Source: Candidatus Gastranaerophilales bacterium (lineage in GTDB: Bacteria; Cyanobacteriota; Vampirovibrionia; Gastranaerophilales; Gastranaerophilaceae). Taken from it: a stretch of 64,000 nucleotides of DNA. The stretch covers positions 35,465 to 99,464 of the forward strand of contig JAEELO010000001.1 in the NCBI GenBank assembly GCA_016282705.1, given 5' to 3'. The first letter of the stretch is position 1, and each line of letters opens with the position of its first letter. The position numbers and the translations under genes were made by a program. Shown piece by piece: positions 8,941-17,861 of the stretch. The notes below the pieces were generated by a model. That model made no database searches, was not told where the DNA came from, and saw nothing but the letters and a program-made list of their open reading frames with translations.

Positions 8941-10260
8941 TTATTTCTTTAACTCCTCAATAATTTCTTCAAATTTCATAAATCTTGATGCCTTAAAAAG
9001 AATATTTGAATTGGCCGGAACATTATTTCTTATAAAGTCAGCAAGTTCTTTTTTTGTTCCGAAATGCATTGTTTTACAATTTGCAGGTTTAATATATTTT
9101 GCCAAATCACCTATTGTTAGAAGATAATCAAAATTGAATTGTTCCAAAAACTTACCGGTTTCTTCATGATATTCTTCTTCATTAAGACCAAGTTCACCCA
9201 TATCCCCGAGTACTACGGTCTTTGGTTGCGGGGTATATGACAAAAATGTTTTTAATGCGGCTTTTACTGACTCAGGATTAGAATTATAGCTGTCATTTAT
9301 TATTTTAAATCCGTTTATTTCTTGTATATCCCAACGTTTTTCTATCGGTGAAAATTCTTCAAGTCCTTTTGCTATAAGAGTAGGCGTTAAATTGCAATAC
9401 AAACCTGTCTCTATTACACTAAGAGCATTTTGTATATTATGTTCACCCGCAACATTTAATTTATATGTATTTCCTTTATAATCGAATACACTATTATCGG
9501 AGGTCATTTCCTTAATTTCCAAATCCTTGTCATCAAGGCTGAAATATACGGTTTTATGCTTATTATCATTTATTTCTTTTATAAGTTTATTATCGTGTGC
9601 AATAAGTATACCTTCTGAATTTAAATATTTTGTTATTTCAAATTTCGCTTTTGCAATATTAAGCAGAGAACCAAGTCTGCCTATATGAGCGCTTCCTGTA
9701 TTAACAATAACAGCTATATCAGGCTGGGTATATTTTGAAAGAAGTTCTATTTCTCCAAAACCTCTCATTCCCATTTCAACAATAAGATATTTTGTTGTTG
9801 ACTTTAGAGCAGAAAGTGTCTGGCAAAGACCTATTTCATTATTATGATTTAATTCTGATTTTACGGTTTCACCGGCATTTTTAAAAACGCTGTACATCAT
9901 TTCTTTTACTGTAGTCTTACCGCTGCTGCCGGTTATTGCGATAGTAAAAGGTTTAATTTTATTTTTATAATAATTTGCAAGTTTTAAATATGCCTCTTTT
10001 GTATCTTCCACATAGAGTATAATTTCAGCATCATTAAAAACTTTAACTTTATCTGATGTGAAATAACCATTTGCACCTGATTTAACAGCATTCTCAATAA
10101 AAGTTTCCCCGTCAAAACTCTCACCTTTTAACGGAATATAAATATCACCTTTTTTAATTGTTCTTGTATCAGTAGAAAAACCGTATTCCTGATTTGATTT
10201 TATTCCTTTTATTATTTCGGCAGATGTTGCACTTACTATTTCTTCCAAATTAAGTTTCAT
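8941..10260 (-). CDS. murF: UDP-MurNAc-tripeptide:D-Ala-D-Ala ligase
   Basis: Cytoplasmic ligase that completes the pentapeptide precursor. The N-terminal MurE/F-type domain includes GFSTDTRTIKKGDIYIPLKGESFDG (shown in two parts in the family as STDTR and F-x-x-L-x-G). The P-loop ITGSSGKTTVKEM is near residue 110. VEMGMRGFGEI, HNIQNALS and NDSYNSNPES are family motifs. Length 439 is normal. First gene of the murF-mraY-murD-ftsW-murG-folC operon, so its promoter should lie in 10261-10335. Confidence 0.95.
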   Translation of the reverse strand: MKLNLEEIVSATSAEIIKGIKSNQEYGFSTDTRTIKKGDIYIPLKGESFDGETFIENAVKSGANGYFTSDKVKVFNDAEIILYVEDTKEAYLKLANYYKNKIKPFTIAITGSSGKTTVKEMMYSVFKNAGETVKSELNHNNEIGLCQTLSALKSTTKYLIVEMGMRGFGEIELLSKYTQPDIAVIVNTGSAHIGRLGSLLNIAKAKFEITKYLNSEGILIAHDNKLIKEINDNKHKTVYFSLDDKDLEIKEMTSDNSVFDYKGNTYKLNVAGEHNIQNALSVIETGLYCNLTPTLIAKGLEEFSPIEKRWDIQEINGFKIINDSYNSNPESVKAALKTFLSYTPQPKTVVLGDMGELGLNEEEYHEETGKFLEQFNFDYLLTIGDLAKYIKPANCKTMHFGTKKELADFIRNNVPANSNILFKASRFMKFEEIIEELKK

Positions 10261-10335
10261 AATATCCCCAGTTCTTCAACAATTTTATCATAAAACTTAT
10301 GTTTTATTTAAATTGTGACAAAACATGTAGAGCTA

Positions 10336-11220
10336 TTATTCATAATAATCTTTCAAGTATTTCTCTATCTTTATATTGAGCTTATTAATTTTTTCTAAAT
10401 CTTTTTTATCCGAATTTATTATTTCATATTTATCAGTCGAAATTAAAATAATATTTGTTATATCTATTACACGTTTATCAATATTAAAGAAAGCTTTATA
10501 ATACACTTCATCTGAATAATTACCTTTAAAAATATGATTGAACTTAAAATATTTTTGATAAACAGGAAAATATTTTTTAAAGAATATATTTTGGGGATTT
10601 TTAATATCCGGACTTGCACACATATTAGAAACAAAAATTCCTGCCTTTTTCAAACAATTTTTGATATTTAAAAAATAATCATCACTTAAAAATCTTAAGT
10701 CTATACCGTTATTATTTGCCACATCTACTATTATTAAATCATATTTATTTTTTGAATTTCTCAAATATGTAATACCGTCTTGCAAAATAAAATTAAATTT
10801 TTCAGACGGTTTAAATCCAAAGTAATTTTTTGCAATATCTATAGAATTTTCTTCTATATCTACAACATCAATTTTTTTTAACTTTTTAAAAAGAAATTCA
10901 AAATCATTAACTATTTTCCCCGAACCAAGACCTATAACCAGAATTTTTTCTATATTGGAATTTATTAAATAAGGTATCAGGAAATAATTAATATAAGGAA
11001 GATTCCCTTTATAAAATTTAGTATTAATAAATCCTGCTTGATAAGTATCTCCGTAATGCAGAAATCTGCCGATTTCATTTTCAACAACTTTTATAGTATG
11101 AAAATCTGATTCAACTTCAAAAAGGACTTTGTCGTCAAATATTTTTTCATTTATTATCTTTAACAATTTAGCATCAGGTTTGTGTATTGCCAGTTCTTCA
11201 GGAATTAATTCTTCACACAT
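10336..11220 (-). CDS. Spermidine-synthase-like SAM-fold protein
   Basis: Class I methyltransferase/aminopropyltransferase fold of 294 residues. LVIGLGSGKIV (residues ~95-105) is motif I. DVVDIEENSIDIAKNYF supplies the acidic ribose-binding residue, and YDLIIVDVANNNG is the post-motif acidic loop, where true spermidine synthases have D-S-x-D. The HYGDTYQAGF stretch resembles the polyamine-binding segment of the family. The missing DSxD makes a genuine aminopropyltransferase uncertain. It overlaps csaB by 16 bases and is translationally coupled to it, suggesting an envelope-related role (inference). Confidence 0.7.
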   Translation of the reverse strand: MCEELIPEELAIHKPDAKLLKIINEKIFDDKVLFEVESDFHTIKVVENEIGRFLHYGDTYQAGFINTKFYKGNLPYINYFLIPYLINSNIEKILVIGLGSGKIVNDFEFLFKKLKKIDVVDIEENSIDIAKNYFGFKPSEKFNFILQDGITYLRNSKNKYDLIIVDVANNNGIDLRFLSDDYFLNIKNCLKKAGIFVSNMCASPDIKNPQNIFFKKYFPVYQKYFKFNHIFKGNYSDEVYYKAFFNIDKRVIDITNIILISTDKYEIINSDKKDLEKINKLNIKIEKYLKDYYE

Positions 11221-12230
11221 ATTTTTTCTTCCAAAAGTTTAAAATCATAATTCAATGATTTTATCTTGTCTTCATTATATACAATATTATTTTTAACAAA
11301 TTTCTCAAAAGTTTCCGAAAATTGCTCCGTTAAATTTATATAATCAAGATTAAATTCTTTTGCAAGAGTTTCAACTTTAATATCATAATTAACAGGTAAT
11401 AATTTTACTCCTGCTTTTATGGCAATAAGGCAGGCATGATAGCGCATAGCAATAATAGCTTCCAAGTTTGAAATATCTTCGGTAACTTTTTCATTTGAAG
11501 TATTTTCAATAATTCTAACTTTTATTTCCGGATTTATTTCTTTTAGTTTTGAATATAATTTCTTTGCAACAGGCAAATCGAAATTATTCTGGAGAGATAA
11601 TAGAAGAATTTCTTTATCTTGATAATATTTACATATGTTTTCAGCAAGCTCTATTATAAAGTTGTCAGTCATTGTTTTAAAACCGCGAAGTTGTATACCG
11701 ATTTTCCCTTTATTATTTTGCTTGTTAACAGAAATATTCCAAACGGGATCATGGCATTTTACTGCCTTAATACCTATATTCTCAAGTAATTTAAAACTGT
11801 TTTCATCTCTAACTGTTATAAATGAAGCAGTTTTAAGCACTTGAAAAGTAAGATGTTTTAATAAAGTATTGCTAATCGGTCCTATTCCTTGTGCAAAAAT
11901 TACTGTTTTTTTACCAAATAGTTGAGCAATAACAAGAATCATTAAATAATATATTAAACTTTTAGCACTTGTTTTATCCTGAAGCAGGCTGCCTCCTCCT
12001 GAAATTAAGCAATCACAGTTTATTAACTGCTTTATTATTGCTTTTATATCAAAAGAATGTATGCTGTTTACACAGAGATTTTCAGCTGTTTTTTTAGGAT
12101 TTGATGAAAAAACCGTTATTTCCGGATTATCTGAAAATCGTTTTAAATTTTCAACAAGTATTTTTAAGATAGTTTCATCACCGAAATTATCGAACCCGTA
12201 ATATCCTGAAATACATAATTTCTTAGTCAT
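11205..12230 (-). CDS. csaB: Polysaccharide pyruvyl transferase CsaB
   Basis: Transfers pyruvate from phosphoenolpyruvate to cell-wall polysaccharide, making ketals that SLH-domain proteins bind. The N-terminus KLCISGYYGFDNFGDETIL is the CsaB signature, followed by LISGGGSLLQDKTS, FAQGIGPIS and AMRYHACLIA. I begin at ATG 12230 (341 residues) because the longer frame adds 20 residues without family similarity. This start overlaps the kinase stop by 8 bases and has AAAGG upstream. It implies pyruvylated wall polymer and possibly an SLH-anchored surface layer; no SLH protein is in this window. Confidence 0.88.
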   Translation of the reverse strand: MTKKLCISGYYGFDNFGDETILKILVENLKRFSDNPEITVFSSNPKKTAENLCVNSIHSFDIKAIIKQLINCDCLISGGGSLLQDKTSAKSLIYYLMILVIAQLFGKKTVIFAQGIGPISNTLLKHLTFQVLKTASFITVRDENSFKLLENIGIKAVKCHDPVWNISVNKQNNKGKIGIQLRGFKTMTDNFIIELAENICKYYQDKEILLLSLQNNFDLPVAKKLYSKLKEINPEIKVRIIENTSNEKVTEDISNLEAIIAMRYHACLIAIKAGVKLLPVNYDIKVETLAKEFNLDYINLTEQFSETFEKFVKNNIVYNEDKIKSLNYDFKLLEEKICVKN

Positions 12231-13170
12231 TTTGACCTTTAAAAATTTTATACACTTCTTCTTTCGATGGTATAGATTTAATAGCACCAAAATTTTTAAT
12301 TTGGAGTCCGGCTACAACAGAACCCAAAGCAGCGGCCTTAAAAGGCGACATTCCCGAAACAATACCATGTAATACACCGCCGTTAAAAGCATCTCCGGCA
12401 CCTGTATCATCAGTAACATCTTCATTTATAAATTTAATGAATTCAGTTTTACCTTGAGAACCGACATAATAACCTTTATCTGCGGAAGATTTAAGAATTA
12501 CCGTTGAAATACCTTTGTCCCACATATATTTTATTGCATTATCTCTTGATTCGGAATCTATTACAACTTTAGAATCATATCTTTCATTTAAGAAAATTAT
12601 ATCAATATAATCAACAATATCGTTAAAGGCTTCTTTTGCTTCATCTTCCGTCCAAATTTTTGTTGTAAAATTGGGGTCATAAGCAGTTAAAACACCATTT
12701 TCTTTTGCTGTCTTAAATGCCTCTTTAACAGCTTCTCTTGCCGATATTGAAAGCGATTGAGTTATACCTGTTGTATACAGTAAAGATGAATTTTGAATAT
12801 AATCTGTAGGAACATCTTCTATAGAAAGATTTGTAGCTGCTGTCTTTTTTCTGTAGAAAGAAAATTCTTTTGATGTATTATCTTTATTTTTTGAAACCAT
12901 ATAAAGACCGTTGATTCCTTGAACAGGTTTAACATGAGATATATCAAGTCCTTCTTCCTGCCAGCTTTCCATTAAATAATCTTTAAAACAATCCATACCT
13001 ATTCTGGAAATAAAACCAACTTTAGAACCTAATCTTAAAGCTGCGATTGCGGTTGTCAAAGTATCACCGCCATAGTATTTATACAAACTTGTTGCAGTTG
13101 TTAAATTTTCACTTGTGGAAAGCTCTATCAGGCTTTCTCCTATTGTTATAATATCAAGTTTATTGCTCAT
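12223..13170 (-). CDS. PfkB-family carbohydrate kinase, KDG-kinase-like
   Basis: Ribokinase-fold sugar kinase of 315 residues. The N-terminus reads IITIGESLIELS, and YYGGDTLTTAIAALRLG is the sugar-binding glycine region. DDTGAGDAFNGGVLHG near residue 260 holds the catalytic Asp and anion hole. RKKTAAT and TAYDPNFTTKIW resemble 2-keto-3-deoxygluconate kinases more than fructokinases. The substrate cannot be set from sequence alone. First gene of the kinase-csaB-aminopropyltransferase-like set; the link to csaB suggests a role in surface-sugar supply (inference). Confidence 0.8.
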   Translation of the reverse strand: MSNKLDIITIGESLIELSTSENLTTATSLYKYYGGDTLTTAIAALRLGSKVGFISRIGMDCFKDYLMESWQEEGLDISHVKPVQGINGLYMVSKNKDNTSKEFSFYRKKTAATNLSIEDVPTDYIQNSSLLYTTGITQSLSISAREAVKEAFKTAKENGVLTAYDPNFTTKIWTEDEAKEAFNDIVDYIDIIFLNERYDSKVVIDSESRDNAIKYMWDKGISTVILKSSADKGYYVGSQGKTEFIKFINEDVTDDTGAGDAFNGGVLHGIVSGMSPFKAAALGSVVAGLQIKNFGAIKSIPSKEEVYKIFKGQND

Positions 13171-13216
13171 AATTTTGCTTCTTTTAATCTGACTTTATCA
13201 GAAATTACTTAAATAA

Positions 13217-13972
13217 TCAAATTATTCTCAAGTAGTTATTAATTGTCTTTGGTGTGTTCATCTTATATATTCTTTTTGAAATTTCATTATAGGTTGGAGT
13301 TTCGGAAGAAAAACTCAAATATTTTCTGTAAAATCTTTTTGCAGCTGAAGTATTTCCGAGTTTTTCATAACAAATACCAAGTGCTAAATAAGCTCTATAA
13401 TATTCCTTATTCATTTTTATTACTTGTCTGAACAATTTTGCACTATTATAATAGTCTTCCAAATACATATATAATGTAGCTTTTTGTATATATGCTCTTA
13501 TATAATTCGGGTTTGTTTCAATAATTTTTTGATAAATCATTAAAGCCATATCCTCTTCTTCAATCATTTCATGAACAAGAGCAAGCTGCATTTGCATATC
13601 AACATTTTCGGGCTCCAGTTTAATGGAAACTCTTAAATGTTTTATGCCATCCTCAAAATTACCGTTAATAATATTGCACAATGCAAGTTCTTTTTGTACA
13701 ACAAAATCAGAAGGCAGAATTTTTTCTGCTTTTTGAAGATTTAAAATTGCTTTATTATAATTTTTTAATTGTTTATATGCTATGGCAATGCCTATATATG
13801 ATGTGGGGTTATTTTTATTTATGAGTATAGAGTGAAGATATCTGTCAATTGATTCTTTATATTTGTTATTTTGACGAAGTTCTTCAGCCTGCATAAAATA
13901 ATCTTTAGCAAGAGAATTGTTTTCTCCGCTGTAATTAAGATTTTCTATTGTGCTGTTTTTATGCAAAACCAA
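13217..13972 (-). CDS. Tetratricopeptide-repeat protein
   Basis: Product of 251 residues made of about six TPR units (for example AKDYFMQAEELRQNNKYKESI, PTSYIGIAIAYKQLKNYNKAI and YRAYLALGICYEKLGNTSAAK, each with the W/A-G-Y-A-P pattern of the family). No signal peptide or membrane segment, so a cytoplasmic protein-binding scaffold. The TTG start at 13972 is chosen because AGGGG lies 8 bases upstream. It lies between the kinase and the sigma factor, but its partner is unknown. Confidence 0.75.
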   Translation of the reverse strand: MVLHKNSTIENLNYSGENNSLAKDYFMQAEELRQNNKYKESIDRYLHSILINKNNPTSYIGIAIAYKQLKNYNKAILNLQKAEKILPSDFVVQKELALCNIINGNFEDGIKHLRVSIKLEPENVDMQMQLALVHEMIEEEDMALMIYQKIIETNPNYIRAYIQKATLYMYLEDYYNSAKLFRQVIKMNKEYYRAYLALGICYEKLGNTSAAKRFYRKYLSFSSETPTYNEISKRIYKMNTPKTINNYLRII

Positions 13973-14069
13973 AATATATCCCCTTTTTATATCTTAATTT
14001 TAGGAAATAATAAAAAGGGGGAATATAGTCTATAGATTGAAATTCATTGACCTAAAGATTAATATCGGA

Positions 14070-14978
14070 TTAAATTAAAAATTCTCTTAATTGTTTAATA
14101 TTATTTTTTGTACGCAGTTTTTTTAGTGCCATCGCTTCAATTTGTCTTATACGTTCTTTTGAAAATCCCATATCTTTACCCAATTGTTCTAACGTTTTAG
14201 GTTTATTCCCATTTATACCAAACCTTTCGGTTATGATTTTTCGTTCCTTGTTATTTAATTCTTTTAATAATTTTTCTACATTTTGTTTTAAAAAAGTAAG
14301 TTGTACATTAAATTCAGGTGAATTATAATTTTCATCCGGAATATAATCTTCAAGTGAAAGATTTTCCGCAATAGGAGCATCCAAACTTACAGGCTCAAGT
14401 TGAATGGTTTTCATTACAAGGATAACTTGTTTTACCGGCATTCTTATTTTTTTTGCTATTTCTTCCAGTGACGGTTCTTTACCTGTATAATAAGATAATT
14501 CAAAAATAGCTTTCTTTACCAATCTTATTTTATCAATCATATGTACGGGAATTCTTATAATTCTTGCATTATTTGCAATTGCTCTTGCTATAGTTTGACG
14601 TATCCACCAAGTTGCATAGGTGGAAAATTTAAATCCTTTAGAATAATCAAATCTGTTGACCGCCTTTATTAGACCAAGAGTTCCTTCTTGGACTAAATCC
14701 ATAAATAAAACCCCCTGCCCCGTATACTTTTTGGCAATACTAACAACTAATCTTAAGTTTGCTTGAATTAGTTTTTTCTTTGCTTCTATTGATTTTTGCT
14801 CATCTCCTTCCTGAATAGTTCTCCCAATCTCCGATTCTTCTGCTTTCTTTAATAATTTTGTTTTTCCGATATCTTTTAAATACATTTGTAAAATATCATC
14901 TTTATTAACAATGTTATTAAAGGATGTTATTTCTTCTTCATCTTCCGCACATATATCATAAATGTATTCCGTTTCCAT
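14070..14978 (-). CDS. RpoD-family sigma factor (group 1/2, without region 1.1)
   Basis: RNA polymerase sigma subunit of 302 residues. Region 1.2 is [16 protein letters not shown], region 2 is [16 protein letters not shown] to [21 protein letters not shown], and region 4.2 is [19 protein letters not shown]. The region 2.4 and 4.2 helices match housekeeping factors, so the TTGACA/TATAAT-like promoters in this window fit its class. It lacks region 1.1 and is short for a primary RpoD, so a group 2 factor is possible. I use ATG 14978, preceded by GGGGATTAATT; the longer frame adds 19 unsupported residues. Confidence 0.92.
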   Translation of the reverse strand: METEYIYDICAEDEEEITSFNNIVNKDDILQMYLKDIGKTKLLKKAEESEIGRTIQEGDEQKSIEAKKKLIQANLRLVVSIAKKYTGQGVLFMDLVQEGTLGLIKAVNRFDYSKGFKFSTYATWWIRQTIARAIANNARIIRIPVHMIDKIRLVKKAIFELSYYTGKEPSLEEIAKKIRMPVKQVILVMKTIQLEPVSLDAPIAENLSLEDYIPDENYNSPEFNVQLTFLKQNVEKLLKELNNKERKIITERFGINGNKPKTLEQLGKDMGFSKERIRQIEAMALKKLRTKNNIKQLREFLI

Positions 14979-15144
14979 AATTAATCCCCAATCTTTTATA
15001 ATTTGATTGACGATAAAATAATGTTTTAGTTCCACTAAATACTATATTAATTTATGTAAATAATTGTTAACATTCATGCAATTTCCAATATAAAAAAAAC
15101 TTTATATCTATGTAAGGTGTTAGTTTAGTTTTGGGTATGGTTTT

Positions 15145-16113
15145 ATGGTAGAAAAATTTAAAGAAAAGCATTCGGATTTTTATGAATCCAGAACATCTTC
15201 ATTTTATAACAATAGATTATCTTCTGCGTATTCGAGAAGAAATAATAGAAATGAAGATAAAAGTATTTTTGAAGATCAAGTTAAAGAAGATTCACAGGTA
15301 TCAATTTTGGAAGAAAAATTGGATTCGGTAAAAGACAATCAAGGTATTTTCCAAAAAGGTTTCAATGATATTAAAGAAGGTATTGGTGTAGGAACCAGCG
15401 ATACAAAATGTGAAGATATAATAGAAAAATATAAAAAAGGTGAAGTAACCTTTGAAGAAGCTGAAAACGAAATTGATAAATATGATGAGAAACAAAAAAG
15501 CGGTCTTAATACATTTGCGAATATCTTGGCAAGTGTAGCTGCAGTAGCGGCAGGAACAATATTGACCGTGGCAACCGGAGGTGCGGCAGCTCCGCTGGCT
15601 GTAATTGCAGTAGGTGCAGCAGCAGGTGCCGTTACGAAAGCAGGCTCGAAACTTGTAGACAGAGCAACAAATGAAGTTAAAGGCGATGATTTTGATGGTA
15701 AAACATTGGCAAAAGATGCGCTGTCAGGTGCGGTAACAGGTTCAATAGCAGCGGCTACAATGGGAAGCGGCAGTATTGGAACTCAAACATTGGGAGCAGC
15801 CGCTAAATCAAGTGCCAAATCGTTTGCAGTTACAGGTGCAATAAGCGGTGGTGCAAATTATACTATAGATTGTGCCGTAGACGGAAAAGAATTTAAGACA
15901 AAAGAATTTGCAAGTGAGGTTATAGTTAATGCAGCAGTAGGTGCAGCAACCGGCGGTGTTGTCGGAAGCGTATCTCACGGAGTAAACGCAACAGGTATAA
16001 TTAAACCATCCGGTTCAGTTACATCATCAACAGCAAGAACTATTGCAAAAAGAAGTTTTGCAACAACCAGAAGTAAATTGGTAAATAAAGCCATAAGAGA
16101 TGTTGCAGCATAA
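15145..16113 (+). CDS. Gly/Ala-rich protein with glycine-zipper membrane segment
   Basis: Unrecognised 322-residue protein divergent from the sigma gene. Residues 1-118 are charged and hydrophilic (many Asp, Glu, Lys, Asn). Residues ~119-165 form a long Gly/Ala-rich hydrophobic stretch (ILASVAAVAAGTILTVA, then PLAVIAVGAAAGAVTKAG). A second Gly/Ala region follows around GVAGS-type repeats near residues 190-285. The glycine-zipper spacing suggests membrane insertion or oligomerisation, as in some pore-forming or toxin-delivery proteins, but no known domain is visible. No signal peptide. Confidence 0.65.
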   Translation: MVEKFKEKHSDFYESRTSSFYNNRLSSAYSRRNNRNEDKSIFEDQVKEDSQVSILEEKLDSVKDNQGIFQKGFNDIKEGIGVGTSDTKCEDIIEKYKKGEVTFEEAENEIDKYDEKQKSGLNTFANILASVAAVAAGTILTVATGGAAAPLAVIAVGAAAGAVTKAGSKLVDRATNEVKGDDFDGKTLAKDALSGAVTGSIAAATMGSGSIGTQTLGAAAKSSAKSFAVTGAISGGANYTIDCAVDGKEFKTKEFASEVIVNAAVGAATGGVVGSVSHGVNATGIIKPSGSVTSSTARTIAKRSFATTRSKLVNKAIRDVAA

Positions 16114-16168
16114 TAAACAAATTTTAACAAATCAATCCCTAAAATGCCCCAATAATCTAACCATCACA

Positions 16169-16200
16169 AAGCAGCGAATTAATCATTCGCTGCTTGTTTG
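16169..16200 (+). terminator. Rho-independent terminator
   Basis: An 11-bp perfect stem (16169-16179 with 16185-16195) around loop TAATC, followed by GTTTGATTT. It ends transcription of the Gly/Ala-rich gene just before rqcH. The T tract is weak, so some read-through into rqcH is possible. Confidence 0.75.
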
Positions 16201-16215
16201 ATTTAAAATAATATT

Positions 16216-17847
16216 ATGATTAATTTTGATGCATTAACTTTAAAATTATTTTATGAAGAATCTGCCGATTTTTTTGAAGGTGCAAAAATACAAAAAATTC
16301 AGCAGCCAAGTCGTTCCGAGTTGATTTTTAACATAAGAAATTTAGGTGAAACCAAAAAATTATACATAAATTTCAATCCCAATATATATCATATTTGTTT
16401 TATGTCCGGAGAGAATGAAACAAAAAGAAATTTTCAAATGCCCCAAAAAGCACCGATGTTTTGCATGCTACTTAGAAAATATATTCAAAACGCAAAAATT
16501 TTAAAAATAGATGTGCCTAAATATGAACGTATTTTTGAAATATATTTTGAATATTATAATGAAATTAATGAAAAATCCCAATTATGTTTGGCGATTGAAT
16601 TAATGGGTAAATACAGCAATGTTATTTTGTATAACTATGATACAAATGTAATTATAGGCTGCGCTCATAATGTAAGCTCCGAAAAGAGCAGAGAACGTGA
16701 ATTATACGGGATGCTTCCATATGTATATCCTGTAAAACAGAAAAAGAAAAATATTCTTAAAACGGATTTTAATACCTTTAAAGAAAATGTTGATAATGAT
16801 GATATTGCTTCATCTATTGCTTCAAAATACCATTATTTAACAATTTCTTTAATACAGGATATTATTAAAATCATACATCCGTTTAGTCTTGAAGATTTAT
16901 TTTATAAGCTTCAACAAATAGCAAGCAGAAAAGATTTTTCGCCATGTATTTCTATAGATTATTCAAAATATTATGTTATTGACTATCCGAATACGAATAA
17001 AGTTAAAGATATAAACTCAATGATAGATGAGTATTTTTCGTATCATCAACATAATTTTATTATAGATAATCTAAAATCCAAAATCACAAAACAGGTAAAT
17101 GCTAAACTTAATAAGCTATACAATTTAAAAACGAAACAAGAGCAGCAAATCGGTAAAATTGATAAAGCACAGCAATGGAAAAATAAAGCCGATATAATAA
17201 TGGCAAACTTATATTATATAAAACAAGGTACTAAAAAAACCGAATTGACTGACTTTGAAGGAAATAAAATCGAAATAGAACTTGATGAAAATAAAAATCC
17301 CACTGAAAATGCAAATAAATATTATGAAATGTATAAAAAGTCCAAAACGGCAAATGAACATGCAACAGAAATGATAAAAGAAACAAATTCTCAAATATTA
17401 TATTATGAAGAGCTTTTATATTTTACACAAAATGCGGAAAATATAGCTGATTTAAATGATATTTTATCTGAAATTGCAGAAACAAAAGATAATAAAAAAG
17501 AAATTTTTAACCAAACAATAGATTATATGGAATATGAAGGATATAGAATTTTTGTAGGAAAAAATAAAAAGCAGAATGATTACATCCTATCAAAACTTTC
17601 AACAGGTGAAGATTTATGGTTTCATCCGTTAAATGCGGCGGGTGCACATGTTATAGTAAAACGAAATAATAAAGAAGAAATTCCGGAAGCAGTTATATTA
17701 AAAGCAGCTCAATTAACAAAAGAATATTCTTCTCAAAAGAATAACTCCAAAACTTCAATAATATATACTAAAAGGAAATATATAAAAAAAGCTAATAATA
17801 AACTTGCTTTTGTAACATACAAAAATGAGACGGAAATTATTGTATAA
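16216..17847 (+). CDS. rqcH: RqcH/NFACT ribosome-quality-control protein
   Basis: Homologue of bacterial RqcH (often annotated as fibronectin-binding protein), which binds stalled 50S-peptidyl-tRNA complexes and adds C-terminal alanine tails that mark chains for degradation. NFACT-N starts FDALTLKLFYEE, a charged coiled coil occupies the middle, and NFACT-R at the C-terminus has GEDLWFHPLNAAGAHVIVK. Length 543 is near normal. The Asp-Arg pair needed for tailing in RqcH/Rqc2 appears to align with Glu104-Arg105 in KYERIFEI, a conservative change worth checking. Confidence 0.9.
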   Translation: MINFDALTLKLFYEESADFFEGAKIQKIQQPSRSELIFNIRNLGETKKLYINFNPNIYHICFMSGENETKRNFQMPQKAPMFCMLLRKYIQNAKILKIDVPKYERIFEIYFEYYNEINEKSQLCLAIELMGKYSNVILYNYDTNVIIGCAHNVSSEKSRERELYGMLPYVYPVKQKKKNILKTDFNTFKENVDNDDIASSIASKYHYLTISLIQDIIKIIHPFSLEDLFYKLQQIASRKDFSPCISIDYSKYYVIDYPNTNKVKDINSMIDEYFSYHQHNFIIDNLKSKITKQVNAKLNKLYNLKTKQEQQIGKIDKAQQWKNKADIIMANLYYIKQGTKKTELTDFEGNKIEIELDENKNPTENANKYYEMYKKSKTANEHATEMIKETNSQILYYEELLYFTQNAENIADLNDILSEIAETKDNKKEIFNQTIDYMEYEGYRIFVGKNKKQNDYILSKLSTGEDLWFHPLNAAGAHVIVKRNNKEEIPEAVILKAAQLTKEYSSQKNNSKTSIIYTKRKYIKKANNKLAFVTYKNETEIIV

Positions 17848-17861
17848 ATACAAAAATAATA

